From assembly GCA_016648135.1 (NCBI GenBank), contig JADDOH010007983.1:124001-188000 (forward strand): a DNA stretch of 64,000 nt, given 5' to 3'. The position numbers were made by a program, and so were the translations under genes. Numbering within the stretch: position 1 is the stretch's first letter; the number at the start of each line of letters is the position of its first letter. The notes under the pieces are model-generated. The model had not been told where the DNA came from and did not search any database. It saw only the letters and a program-made list of their open reading frames with translations. Source of the DNA: Agrypnia vestita. Taxonomy: Eukaryota > Arthropoda > Insecta > Trichoptera > Phryganeidae. Positions 47,869-58,520 of the stretch are shown here, piece after piece.

Positions 47869-48789
47869 GTTTTATATTATATTATCAATTAAGTGTAAAA
47901 TTAAAATATACAAATAGATAATATAATAAAATGGCAACAAAAAAAAAGTGGGACTCATTAAAAATCTAGACCGGCTCAAATCTTCCCAATAAACAACTAG
48001 CTGCGTATACAGTTAAAATTGTACTTACAGCATCCGTTCTTCCCTGGAGTTACAGAGCTCCGCATGTTGTCAATTGAGTATATGGTGCATCTTCAACTAA
48101 TCTTTGACTCTCCCGGCTTCGTCGAATTCGGATTGATGGAACAGATTGAAACGTTTATTCCGATAGGCTATAACTTTAAAGAACTTCGACTACGTCGTAT
48201 GTTGTACTCGTGAAACGGAAAAGAATGTCAATTTTCAAAAGAAAAAGACACCGCCACTCTGAGTTCCAACTGTCAACTAGTCGGATTTCGTAATGTTTTA
48301 AATCCTGGATTGGAGCAGAATACGTCGAATGTCAGTTTTCACCAATCACACTTCTTCATTTCGATTGGCGCCCGGCGGCCGGCGGCCGGTCACGAAACAA
48401 CCTCCTTGAAAAATTCATCCAATTTTTACCTAAATTTTACCCTTCCAGGGTGGTGTAGTTACTTCATATAAAATTATATCGAAACAAATCTCATATATAT
48501 AATTAAATATCTGTAATCCCACACCTTTAATCAATACCAAATTTTGCAAAACATTTCTTAAGGACCCTGAACTGACCCGAAACACAGGATTCCTTCTTTC
48601 TAGAAATGTGTTTTATATTGGTTTGCACACAAGTTTTACACAGTTAATCTTTAGGACCTTGCATAAAATGTAGAAGCTTTAATCCCAGTTTAAAAAGTTA
48701 TATTTTAACATATAATATACTATCTATTACTGTTTCATCTCATCTGAAAGTGGAAAATCAAACTGCCTTGCCTTTTCTGTATGTTTCAG
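47869..48789 (+). other. Gene B intron 2, remainder
   Basis: No coding feature; the 65-codon frame at 48019 shows no domain. A GC-rich (GGCGGCCGGC) microsatellite-like patch is at 48372-48392. Confidence 0.5.
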
Positions 48790-49041
48790 AAACACTGAGA
48801 ATGTATCCCATAATTCCATTCTTGACCAGAGGCTGCACCACGAACTACCCTATTCCTGGAACTAACCTCGTGGTAGAAAAGGGAACACTTGTGATAATCC
48901 CGGTTCTGGGCATCCAGAGGGATCCAGAAATCTATCCTGACCCAGAGAAGTTTGATCCAGAGAGATTCAACCCCGAAAACTCGGCTCAGAGAAATGCGTA
49001 CGCACATCTTCCGTTCGGTGAAGGCCCACGAATTTGCATAG
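48790..49041 (+). CDS. CYP6-like gene B, exon 3 (helix K to haem loop)
   Basis: After tgtttcag; reads ETLRMYPIIPFLTRGCTTNY, GIQRDPEIYPDPEKFDPERF and [12 protein letters not shown] at a GTAAGA donor. 252 nt, intact, all catalytic and haem motifs kept. Confidence 0.95.
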
Positions 49042-49340
49042 GTAAGAAAATTTTCCTCATGATTTTTATTACAGGTATTATAATATACTTAGGCACACAG
49101 TTGTTTTCCATTAAAGACGTTTTCTATATATGAGATTTTATCAAAAATACGCGGGCTGCCAAAATTTTTCAATAATTCAAAATACCAACTGTCAAATTTT
49201 TAATTGTGTTATGGTATAATGGTTACTTCTTTATTTTCTTTTAAAATTAAAAAAATCTCGAAAATATGAGTTTTGACAATATTGGCGAGATAAAAAGAGA
49301 ATCGCTGAAGAAGACATACAAAAATTGCACAAATTAATCA

Positions 49341-49648
49341 GCCGTATTCTGAAATAAACAATATTGCTATTCATGTATCTTGACAGTTATTGTATAACAT
49401 TGTAATGCCATCAATTTTGATGTTTTAAGATTGACAGTTTTGAAATTAATGAATTAAATAAATTAGAAAACTCATTTTTCATAATTGTGAATACCTTAAT
49501 GTTTGTTTACGTTTTAGAGCTTTCTGATTGAATTCATTAATTTCAAACCTGTCAAACTTAAAACGTCAAAATTGGCGACATTACAATGTTACATAATACT
49601 GTCTAATAAGGTACAGAAATAGCAATATTGCTTATTTCAGAATACGGC
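49341..49648. mobile_element. MITE with GCCGTATTCTGAAATAA ends
   Basis: 308 bp with long inverted ends: GCCGTATTCTGAAATAAACA then ATATTGCTATT on the left, complement on the right; inner words TTGACAG and CATTGTAA / TTACAATG also pair. Non-coding, in intron 3 of gene B. Confidence 0.8.
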
Positions 49649-49922
49649 GGAATATATCTGATGGGGACAACGTTGAACTTAATTTAATAATTATGAAAAA
49701 TAAAGATTTTTTGAGAAAAACAAAAACTTTCGTAATTATTAATCAAATCCCGTATGCACCTTTTCCTTATTAGACAGTTATTATTAGTTCTCTTGACTTA
49801 TTCTTACATCTTAGTACCGTTTAATTGGTAATCTGATCAATCCCGAAGATCATTTGCTTGTCGGAATATTAGTTCAATTTTGAATTATTTCCCATTATTT
49901 ATTGGATTGTTTTATTTTTCAG

Positions 49923-50089
49923 GAAGTCGATTCGGGATACTGCAGGTGAAGTTGGCGCTGGTGACGATTCTCCTCCATTTCGACGTCTCTCTTTCCGAAG
50001 AAACAAAACTCCCCCTGGAGTACGACCCCAAAACTCTCCTTCTCCACACCAAAGGAGGGCTGTTCATGAAACTGACGCCTAGGAATTGA
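49923..50089 (+). CDS. CYP6-like gene B, exon 4 (C-terminus)
   Basis: After ttatttttcag; completes G after the haem cysteine and reads SRFGILQVKLALVTILLHF, ending LFMKLTPRN-stop. 167 nt, intact. Confidence 0.94.
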
Positions 50090-50968
50090 ATTTTGACCTT
50101 ATACTCATATAATGTATTCAATATACATGTGTTCATTATACTGTATTCAGTATAATATCATCACATGATCGTGGCTGTGGGAGGCAAAATTAACACTAAA
50201 AACAATTTTAAAAAATATTTACTACACAAAATCACTAGACACAAATTTAATCGGAGCACCGTTCTTAAATTCACACATTAAATCAAGCTATCAGAATCTT
50301 CGCTCCACTTTTTGTCAGTCACCAGACTGTTTCGCTTCGATTTCGCACGTAAGTACTCACTGGTCAACTCGCACAGTTCACATTTCTGTGGCGTAAGTCC
50401 ACTGCCTGTGACTAGCACGCGCGCTCGCTTCTCTTTTATACAAAAACGTATGTTACGCGAATGTTCGACCTGTTTGTTTCTCCATATTTTTGTAATTATG
50501 AGAATTGTCCAATGGATTCTTGATTCATGTGGACCGTTTGAGATAATGCGCAGTTACTATTGTTTTAGTCTCTTGACAATACGTTGTAGATCGTTGATTT
50601 GATGCCAATAGTAATGTGGAACTGTTAATATTAATATTTTTTGCCTAAATTACTGTTTTGATTGAGTGGTTTTTTATTTGGTTTGTTTTGAGTCTCATGT
50701 GCACGTAATACTACGATTATTGTGGACAACCTTCATTAAGTTTAAATAAGATTCCAACAGAAAAACTCTTTTACAAAAACACAAATTTTTGTTTGTTATG
50801 TCCAATTCATACTAAAATGATCCCTGTTTTAATGCAGTAGCTTTACATAATATAGAAAAAGGATTTATTATTTAATGTATCGTTATATTAATGTTACATT
50901 TTTCGTTATCGTATTCATAAGATGTTCTATTGATGTAAATATAAAAATCTAAAATTTTTCTCTATTTT
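50090..50968. other. Downstream flank of gene B, no gene seen
   Basis: The frame at 50312-50602 shows no domain. No clear AATAAA in the first 150 bases after the stop. Confidence 0.5.
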
Positions 50969-51496
50969 TACTCCCTTTATATTCTCGTGGCGTCTGCTTG
51001 CTTGCCGTCAACAAAAACTTTGCATCGATTTTTGACCCTTTTACCGTGATCCAATCGAGCTGAAACTTGGCAAGCAGACTCGTGGCGACGATCAAGAAAA
51101 TTTGACAAATTTTCGTTAAAAAAAATTAATAATTATAGTAAAATTTCGAATTTTTAGAAATTTTATTGGTTTTTTCAAATTGGAATCATTAGAAAAGTTT
51201 GATTACGGCGGCCCGATAACGTCGCGGAATATTTTCTAAATTTGAATTACTCCGTCGGTATGCATAATAGGTACTTCACTACGAATGTCGAAAATCTAAA
51301 TTGACTGACAAATGTTTTTAGAATTTAATCTGCAAAACATGAAGTGTCTTATCAAAGCTCAAAACATCTGACATTTTAGAAATATATTAAATTTATGTAA
51401 GTTTAGTGTTGTGTTATATGTTTTAATTCGTCTTTAATTGTTGTTATATTTTACAAAGAAAGGAAGTATAATAAAAACTTGGTTTTTATGGGTTAC
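50969..51496 (-). mobile_element. GTAACCCATAAAAACC repeat family, copy 7
   Basis: Near full-length minus-strand copy from GTAACCCATAAAAACCAAG (right) to CTCGTGGCGTCTGCTTGC and the TACTCCCTTTATA tip (left). Highly similar to copies 3 and 5. Confidence 0.85.
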
Positions 51497-51689
51497 TTTT
51501 TTGTTTACAGCTAATTAATTGATCCTTATGTATCTATTAGTTACATTGCTTATGAAAATATGGAACATGAAATATATGAGTACGAATATAATATGTCAAA
51601 ATACTTGTGCATGTACATATTTGGCAAAAGATATTCAACTTATTAAAGAGTTAGGGTTATTATTACAGTCGTAAGACATATTTAACTGT

Positions 51690-52855
51690 AAATGGTTACG
51701 GATATTTTATACGAACCGTATGTTTTTCCGAGAGACAATTGTCGTTGTTGCGCTGTTGGGCTATTCTGGCTCATGAGTGGATATAAGGCGTGAAGTGCAC
51801 TTGTCGCAGCTTCTATTATGTTCTGGATGTGTGTGCGGAATGTGAGTTTGGAGTCGAGTGTGAATCGGGATGTTTTGGCCAAACATTCTGATGCTAGGAG
51901 GCTTGTAAATGGTGGATTTTGCTCTGCGTGAATAGAGCGTGGCGGTGCTTTTGGTGGGGTTTATCTCGATATGCCAGGAGTTGCACTCCTTCTCTAGTAA
52001 GGAAGCTCGCTTTTGTACTCTGCGTGTTGCGAGGGTGTGGTTTGATGATGTGGCTAGAAATGCGGTATCGTCCGCGAATTGGGCTACACTGATGTTATTA
52101 TCGATGTTGGGGGGATGTCATTTGCGTAGATGGTGATGAGTTTGGGGCCAAGAGGGAGCCCTGGGGGACTCCAGCACGGAGTGGGCGGTGGAGCGGTGGC
52201 CATCGAGTTTGACTCTGAAGTGGCGATCTCGGAGGAAACTGGCTAGAAGTTTGGTCATGCTGTGATCTATGCCAAAGCGGTCTGTTTTGTGGGGTAGGCC
52301 GTTGTGCCATACTCTATCGAAGGCTTTGCTAACATCGACTGTGAGGACTGCTGTGTATTTGCTCCTGAGGAGCCCTTCGGTAACTGACTCGATCACCTGC
52401 AGAAGCTGGTGATAGGTTGAGTGGTTCGCCCGGAACCCGTATTGGAAGTCGGGGATGATTTTTTATCGAAGGTTTGCCTATTAAGTCTAGTTAGGATGAG
52501 TTTTTTGAGCATTTTGCCTGCGCACGGTAGGAGGCTGATTGGGCGGTGGTTTTGAGCCGGGAGAGGGTGTTTTCCTGGTTTGGGGATGATAATTACATTT
52601 GCAATTTTGTATGCCTCTGGGAAGTGGTGGAGGCGGAAGGAGGCGCTGCAGATGGCTGTCAATGCACTGATTGCGTTGGGGAGGCATTTTAAGATTTTAT
52701 CGGTGATCGCGTCCGGTCCGGGAGATTTTTTGGAGTTTAAGCTTTTGAAGACTCGCCTGATTTCGGCTGGTGAGGTCGGGGTAAATTCCCCGCCGATCCA
52801 CTTGTGGTGCGGCCGCCGCCGCGTAGCAACAAGCCGCCCCGGAGAGTATAAATAA
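51690..52855 (-). mobile_element. Jockey-type reverse transcriptase, truncated and frameshifted
   Basis: Minus strand, in order: RVFKSLNSKKSPGPDAIT, AYKIANVIIIPKPGKHPLPA, NHRPISLLPCAGKMLKKL, AVLTVDVSKAFDRVWHNGL, GVPQGSLLGPKLI and AQFADDTAFLATSS, then TLDSKLTFRTHIQ of the region after the catalytic core. The FADD box and KAFDRVWH are those of Jockey-clade elements. Spread over at least three frames, with no 5' ORF or 3' tail. GC-richer than its surroundings, as expected for a retroelement foreign to local base composition. Confidence 0.88.
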
Positions 52856-53137
52856 TGTCTCGCAATTTTTCAATACTCGTTTCCGACATATTTTTTTTAT
52901 TTTATTCGCAATCACAGATTTTATTCTACGGGAAAAAGTTTGTTTTATTACGATTTATTTTTCACCGGATACACCATATAGTCCACCCCTTTGTATTATT
53001 ATTTTTCTAAAATTGCCGGGTCAGATTTTGATGCCCCTTTGCACAAGGGTGTAGTTGAGGTATTCCCACAAAAATACAATAACAGTGTCGCTATTCGTTC
53101 ATGGACAACTTTTGACCAGTGTCCTTATATATATCAT
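52856..53137. other. Short spacer, no feature
   Basis: AT-rich, precedes the THAP-domain fragment. Nothing recognised. Confidence 0.5.
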
Positions 53138-53850
53138 ATGCCTTCTTGCGCAATGAAGGGGTGTTCTAATAGGAGTGGAAAAGGGATGAAAAATATCAGC
53201 TGTCACAGGTTATCAAAAATATTAAAATTTTACATTTAAACGTTTAATTTCATAATTTTAACAACAAACCAACTGCAAACATTTACTATTGTTTAAACAA
53301 ATCCTAGAACGTTTATTTTTGAGTGATGTAATTAGACAAAAAATTCAATTAATGCTATTTTGATGATGTTTTCGATCACTTAAATCAAAATATTTCTATG
53401 AATGTTCAAGCAATAAGAACTGTAGAATCGTTTACTTAGTTAGCAGACATTTGTAAATATATCCGTTTCATTTCGTCTCCTTTAAAAATCTGAATATTTA
53501 CGAGTAAAAAAAAGAAGCCGCTAAATTGTACGCATCTAAATATGCTGAATGTGGTATTTTTATGGCACAAGCGCACAAAAAATATGCTATCGTCAGGACT
53601 GCGCTATAATATTTACGAATCTTAAATTTTAGAATAAAAATTATTTTATATTTAAAGCATTCGGATCAGGATATCGTTTTTTGTAGGTTCCCAAAAAATG
53701 AAAGAAGAAGAAATAAATGGATCTATGCTGGGAAGGATTAATTTGAATCCCGGAAATCACAGTTTTGTCTGCTCAGATCACTTCTTATACACACATTTTG
53801 ACAGAAGAAAAGAAAATAATACAGTTCGAGTAAACATATTTTCCTTATTT
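53138..53850 (+). pseudogene. THAP zinc-finger domain fragment (two exons, frameshift)
   Basis: Exon 1 (53138-53208) reads MPSCAMKGCSNRSGKGMKNI then SCH-R; donor G-GTTATC. A 478-bp intron ends at TTTTGTAG (53686). Exon 2 continues FPKNERRRNKWIYAG, then one frame over GRINLNPGNHSFVCSDHF. Joined, this has the THAP C-x4-C ... C-x2-H zinc ligands, the HRFP motif and the RRxKW helix in the right order. The frameshift near 53733 breaks it. THAP domains bind DNA in P-element transposases and host proteins; the lack of any further domain suggests a transposon remnant. Confidence 0.65.
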
Positions 53851-53967
53851 CCGTTCCTAAGATTTATTCAAGAAGAGAACTAAGTAAATACACTATTCAT
53901 TCTTTATTCGTTTTTTTAACATAAAAAATATCTTAAATTTCCAATTTTTAAGGGATTTATAAAATTA

Positions 53968-55292
53968 CTAGCTGTTCATACCCGGCGTTGCACGGGTTAA
54001 GGATTAAGTTTAAAATAAATTTATGGCGGTAAACGAAAGTTCGATTCGAATAGATATAGATTTGCAGAATAGGTATAGATTTGCATCGAAAATATATCAG
54101 GGGGAGGAGAAAGGGTAAAAGAATATGGGGGATATGTCACCAATGTTAAACGCCGAGTCCTAAAGAATAATTTTGCAAATTTTGAGTGCGATTGCTCGAA
54201 CGGTACAAATTTGCATCTAAAATATATCAGAGGGTGGGTAAACGGAAAAAGGGGAGGGAAGAAATGTCACTTTTGTTACCCGCCGGGTCCCAACGAATAA
54301 GTTTCCAAATTTTGTATCCGATCGGTCAAACGGTACAGATCTGCATCAAAAATATATCAGGGTAGGGGAAGGGTAAAAAGAATAGGGGGAAATGACGCAC
54401 ATAATACTCGCAGAGACCTTAAGAATAAGTTAACAAATTTTGAGTCCGATTGGGCAAACGGCACAGATTTGCATCAAAAAAATATTAGGGGAGGGGAAGG
54501 GTTAAAATAATAGGGGGAAAATGTCGCATGTTTTACCCGCCGAGTCCTTATGAATAAGCTTCCAAATTTTGAGTCCGATCGGTCAAACGGTACAGATTTG
54601 TATCGAAAATATATCAGCGGAGGGGTAGGGTAAAAGAATAGGGCGGAAATGTCGTATGTTACCCGCCAAGTCCTAAAGAATAAGTTTCCAAATTTTGAAT
54701 CCGATCGGTAGAACAGTTCAGATTCCCATCGAAAATAGGTCAGGGGGAGGGGAAGGGGTAAGAGAACAGGGGAAAATGTTGCCTTTGTTACCCGCTGCAT
54801 CCCAAAGCATAAGTATGCAAATTTTGAGTCCGATCGGTCAAACGGTTCAGATTCGCATCGAAAATAGGTCAAGGGAAGGGTAAGGGGTAAGAGAATAGGG
54901 GAAAATGTTGCCTGTGTTACTGCCGAGTCCTAAAAAATAAGTAACCAAATTTTGTGTCCGATCGGTCGAACGGTTCAGATTCGCATCGAAAATAGGTCAG
55001 GAGGAGGGGAAGAGGTAAGAGAATAGGGAGGAAATGTTGCTTATGTTACCCGCCGGGTCCCAAAGCATAAGTATGCAAATTTTGAGTTCGATCGGTCAAA
55101 CGGTTCAGATTTGCATCGAAAATAGGTCAGGGGGAGGAGAAGGGGTAATAGAACAGGGGAAAAATGTTGCCTAAGTTACCCGCCGGGTCCCAAAGCATAA
55201 GTATGCAAAATTTGAATCGAATCGGACAAACGGTATGGTTTTGTATAGAGAACAGACAGACAGACAGACATTGAGTTTTATAGGTATAGATT
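53968..55292 (+). repeat. ACTAGCTGTTC repeat with ~130-bp internal array and (CAGA)n tail
   Basis: Starts ACTAGCTGTTCATACCCGGC then GTTGCACGGG and ends ACAGACAGACAGACATTG, GAGTTTTATAGGTATAG. Between are about nine units of 110-130 bp, each with TCCGATCGGTCAAACGGT, CAGATT-GCATCGAAAATA, GGGGAGGGGAAGGG-like, AAATGTTGC and CCGCCGGGTCC. A shorter copy is at 19950-20395. The start and tail are constant in many arthropod dispersed repeats, but the class is not established from sequence here. Confidence 0.75.
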
Positions 55293-55904
55293 ATGTGCAT
55301 CCTGAAACTCCTAGTATATGAAGTAGTAAATTTTTGTCCGGTATAAATCTATACATTACCCGATAAAATACGTCCGAAAATTTTGGAAGGAGATGAAATA
55401 CCTTTACTAGTGAGATACTTACCTTTATAGTATTTTGTGTCACCGAGATCGTACATTTGTGATAGCCCTGTGAAGTTGAAAGAACGAACGATATAGTTCA
55501 CTAGTTCAGTAGGTGGAAAATAATTCGTTCATTAAATCGTAAATTCTAAATCCCAAAATCAATGAAATCTTTGGCAGGTTCTTTTTTGGGCAGTGAAAAT
55601 TTTATGGCGGTCGGGTGATGAAATTTTTCGAAATTAATAGCACTTAAACCTCCCCCAAGGCAGTGAAAATTTTCGTTCTGTTTGGGAAGTTGATGTAGAT
55701 AAAAGTAGGTTTAGAAATTCTACCTCCTCGTTAGATTTTTTTTGGGAGTCGATTGAAAGAACTCCCCCCTCCATGGATTTGAAAATTTGGTGGCGGCTGA
55801 AAATTTCTTGGTAAGTGAACAATTTCACTTACAGAAGTTGAAACAGATAAAAAACAATAATTCAAAGAACTACTGAACGAATCAAATATATAGTTATATA
55901 TACC
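55293..55904. other. Spacer with decayed similarity to foldback arms
   Basis: Around 55620-55810 words such as GGGAAGTTGATGTAGATA, CCCCCCTCCATGGATTTGAA and AAATTTCTTGG echo the arms of the foldback at 43774-45695, in altered order. No gene. Confidence 0.5.
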
Positions 55905-56230
55905 AAAAGTTTGCATTTTTTTTTCAATATTTCTGACTTAATTTTTGCAAAAAGTTGAACTATCATTACAATCGATTATAAAAAATGAATTCGCTTTAAT
56001 TTGAAAATAGATTTTTTTACACTTTTTATCAGTTTATTCGTGCTGTGATGGTAGTTCATTTTTTTGCAAAAAATAAGTCATAAATGTTGAAAAAAAAATG
56101 CAGAATTTGATATTGTATATCTCCATAACTATTGATATTAGGTCGTGGTTGTTAGAAAATTTTCGACTCATTATTAAGGCAGAAATCCACCTGTAAAATT
56201 TTTGCTACCAGCTATGAAACGCTGTATATA
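55905..56230. mobile_element. ACAGGG MITE family, incomplete copy
   Basis: Shares CAATATTTCTGACTTA-TTTTTGCAAAAAGTTGAAC, ATATCTCCATAACTATTG, ATTAGGTCGTGGTTG and CAGAAATCCACCTGTAAAAT with other family members. The right end (AGCTATGAAACGCTGTATA) is kept; the left end is missing. Confidence 0.6.
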
Positions 56231-56435
56231 AAATATCTTATATTGCAGATTTGAGTCAAAGATCTCATAAATTTCTTATCCGTGAACACGGGCTATTATA
56301 TTTGTTGTTGTTGGATTTTTTCCGATGTCATGCTTTAATAATGACATAATTTTCGAATGTGCCGAACATGTGATAATGTGAGCACAGACAAAATAACAAA
56401 ACACCAAAATGAAATAATCTATGAATACTTTAGAT

Positions 56436-57076
56436 CAGTATTTCCCAAACTATGTGTCGCGACCCACTGGTGGGTCAATGATGTAACCAGATATCAACGT
56501 AGTGTCAGCAATTTTCACTCATTTAACGGAGTCGCCTACTTCGAAGAAGAGATGAAAAAGTTCAACAGGATAAACTGGATTTGTAAGCCATTTCTATTGA
56601 TTTATCGTAAGATACGTCCCGAAAAATACTTTAAATCGCAAGCAATTAGCAAAATTCTGGCTTTCAGTTGCTGACACTTCTTATCCCTGCTTGTCTGACG
56701 AGGCCATGAAAGTCATCCTCCTCTTCTCATACTTACGTGAAGTGGGATTTTCTGCCATGGTTTCTATTAAAACTAAATACAGAACGACCCCGACGTATCG
56801 AATTCACTGTGATTAAAAGTGAATAAAATTGAAATCGACGCTAAAGCTAATATAACAAGAAATAGGCAAAAATGCATCCTTCCCATTTAAATATGACATA
56901 TTAATATTTTTCGTAATTAAAAATTTCGATTGTATTTGGACGTTTTTATTTTTTTCTCAATTGATCAGTATTTTGTATACTAAAAATATGTATCGAGAAA
57001 ATGTGAGATAGAAGATGGGTCCCAAAAATTGATTTTATTTTGGTGGGTCGCATCTTGCCAACTTTGTGAACTTCTG
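56436..57076. mobile_element. hAT element relic (CAGTATTTCCCAAACT ends)
   Basis: 641 bp, left end CAGTATTTCCCAAACTATGT then GTCGCGACCCAC; right end GGTGGGTCGCATC...AACTTCTG. Flanks CTTTAGAT and TTTTAGAT are a 7/8 target duplication. Interior plus-strand translation has DEAMKVILLFSYLREVGFSA then MVSIKTKYRTT, the C-terminal region of hAT transposases. Inactive. Confidence 0.85.
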
Positions 57077-57089
57077 TTTTAGATAATCT

Positions 57090-57328
57090 GTAAATGCCGA
57101 GTCGTCATTACTTGCAAATAATAAAAAACTCTCGCAATCTCTTAATTTTTCTTCTTCATTACTATAGTAAGCATGACACAACAATATTTATTATCAATCC
57201 CCGATACAGAAAAACATATTCGTGTAAGTACATCGAAGCATTAATTTTCGTAAATATATTTAAAAATCGAAATAAAATACGTATATATTTAGTAATATAC
57301 ATGTCCAAGGCTCGAATTCAGAGTCAAT
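57090..57328 (+). other. Start of segmental duplicate upstream of gene D
   Basis: Aligns with 34775-35011 (CTCGCAATC-CTTAATTT; TATAGTAAGCATGACACAAC; ATCGAAATAAAATACG; GAATTCAGAGTCA). The hAT relic lies just outside. Confidence 0.7.
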
Positions 57329-57739
57329 CATCACCATCATCACTCTTGGCTCTACAAACCCTGGTGGGTCTTGGCCTCCTCAAGAGTCTTCCACCACTCA
57401 TCTCGGTTTAGTGCCAGCTCTCTCTAGTTCAGAAGCTCCAAGGCAGAAATGTCTTAGAGGTCGTTGTCGGTCCATCTTAATTTTGGTCTTCCTAAGCTCC
57501 TTCGCCCTAACGGCCTTGAGTTCAGCCGGGACTTTGGTGCTTGATGCTCGGACATTCTCTCCACATGACCCAGCCACCGAAGTCTTCCCAGTTTTATAAA
57601 TTTTTTGACGTTAACAGAGTAAGCCAAACCGGTCCCTCCAATCTTGAATATTAAGGCTTTTTTATGTAATTTAACCCTTCCCCACCTGCAGAAAAGAATA
57701 ATGAGGCGTATCTCGGAAATCTAGTCCAAGATACGCCTC
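57329..57739 (-). mobile_element. RTE-type 3' end with (ATG)n tail (family 3)
   Basis: Minus-strand translation shows KLGRLRWLGHVERMSEHQAP, RPLGRRSLGRPKLRWTDN and ALNRDEWWKTLEEAKTHQGL, the very C-terminus of BovB/RTE-like ORFs, with one stop. Tail GATGATGGTGATGAT. A 13-bp target duplication ATTCAGAGTCAAT flanks it (57316-57328, 57740-57752), and the B side has the empty site near 35000. Confidence 0.88.
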
Positions 57740-57835
57740 ATTCAGAGTCAATACTTAGATAATTTAAAGGTTAAGAAGTTGCGCCTTAAAAGCGTAATTT
57801 TCAGTACTAAATAACACTCATAAGGCGTGCTAAAA

Positions 57836-58083
57836 ATGCCATATACAAAAAAAACACACAGGTGTTGGCCTAACAGTATGAAATAAATTATCTTTAAGTA
57901 ACAAAGAAAACATTTACTTCAAAATTGCGTTAAATAATTTATCAACTTGATGTCAACAGATGCCATATACAAAAAAAAACACACAGGTGTTGGCCTAACA
58001 GTATGAAATAAATTATCTTTAAGTAACAAAGAAAACATTTACTTCAAAATTGCGTTAAATAATTTATCAACTTGATGTCAACA
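57836..58083. repeat. 124-bp tandem duplication upstream of gene D
   Basis: Units 57836-57959 and 57960-58083 begin ATGCCATATACAAAAAAAA and are identical but for one A in the run. A very recent duplication, about 440-690 bases before the gene D start codon, absent from the B upstream region. Confidence 0.93.
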
Positions 58084-58219
58084 GAAGATGTTAACAGTTA
58101 AATAGTTTACGCATATTTTCGTAAACGTATGTAAATACGTATATAAATAAATAAATATTCTGGAAGATGGCTTGTCAGACAATCTGATGTCGGAAAGTGT
58201 TATATATTGATAAACATAC

Positions 58220-58520
58220 CATCCTACGCACGAAACTCAAGGCTAACATATCATCGTGACTAACCAGTTCCGTATCTTTGATCTTTGGTTTATTCGGTTA
58301 AGAATCGTATTTAAGCACCGCACAACTCAGTATTGAGATATCTGTCGCTGGAACAAGAATTCGGTACATTTTATTATACGATATAAATATCATATCTTTT
58401 AGTCAATTTCTGACATCCTAGTGAACAATTTTAGTAATTTTATTTTTATATTTATTTGAAGAAATTTACACAATCATCGTAGTGAACAATTTTTATATAA
58501 AACAAAAAAATATATAAACC
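58220..58520 (+). promoter_or_regulatory. Upstream region of gene D with TATA-like and Inr-like words
   Basis: Aligned to the B upstream region. D has TATTTAAG at 58308-58315 followed by CTCAGTATT (arthropod initiator TCAGT at 58327-58331). The spacing (about 21 bases) is shorter than the ideal 25-30. In B the same place lost TTAA and the initiator word stays (TTCAGTATT). A putative core promoter only. Confidence 0.4.

Larger units (their letters stand above)
38111..50089 (+). pseudogene. Cytochrome P450, CYP6-like gene B, exon 1 frame broken
   Basis: Paralogue of gene A on the opposite strand. Exons 38111-38940, 46776-47003, 48790-49041 and 49923-50089; all splice sites canonical and phase 1. 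Exons 2-4 are intact and equal in length to A (228, 252, 167 nt) and keep AGFETSATT, ETLRMYP, FDPERF and [12 protein letters not shown]. Exon 1 is 830 nt instead of 868: a net 38-nt loss at about 38656-38660, relative to D, removes the [13 protein letters not shown] region and shifts the frame, giving a stop soon after. So the main product would be a short N-terminal piece without haem site. Either a young pseudogene or a defective allele; an assembly error is possible. Intron 1 (7.8 kb) is filled with transposons. Confidence 0.88.

Noticed and set aside
48019..48213. 64-codon frame between B exons 2 and 3, considered as an extra P450 exon
   Set aside because: Exons 2 and 3 join in phase exactly as in gene A, leaving no room for another exon; translation has no P450 motif.
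57836..58083. CRISPR-like repeat
   Set aside because: Two adjacent 124-bp copies without spacers; the same holds for the 20-bp, 28-bp and 86-bp arrays, which are simple tandem repeats in a eukaryotic genome.
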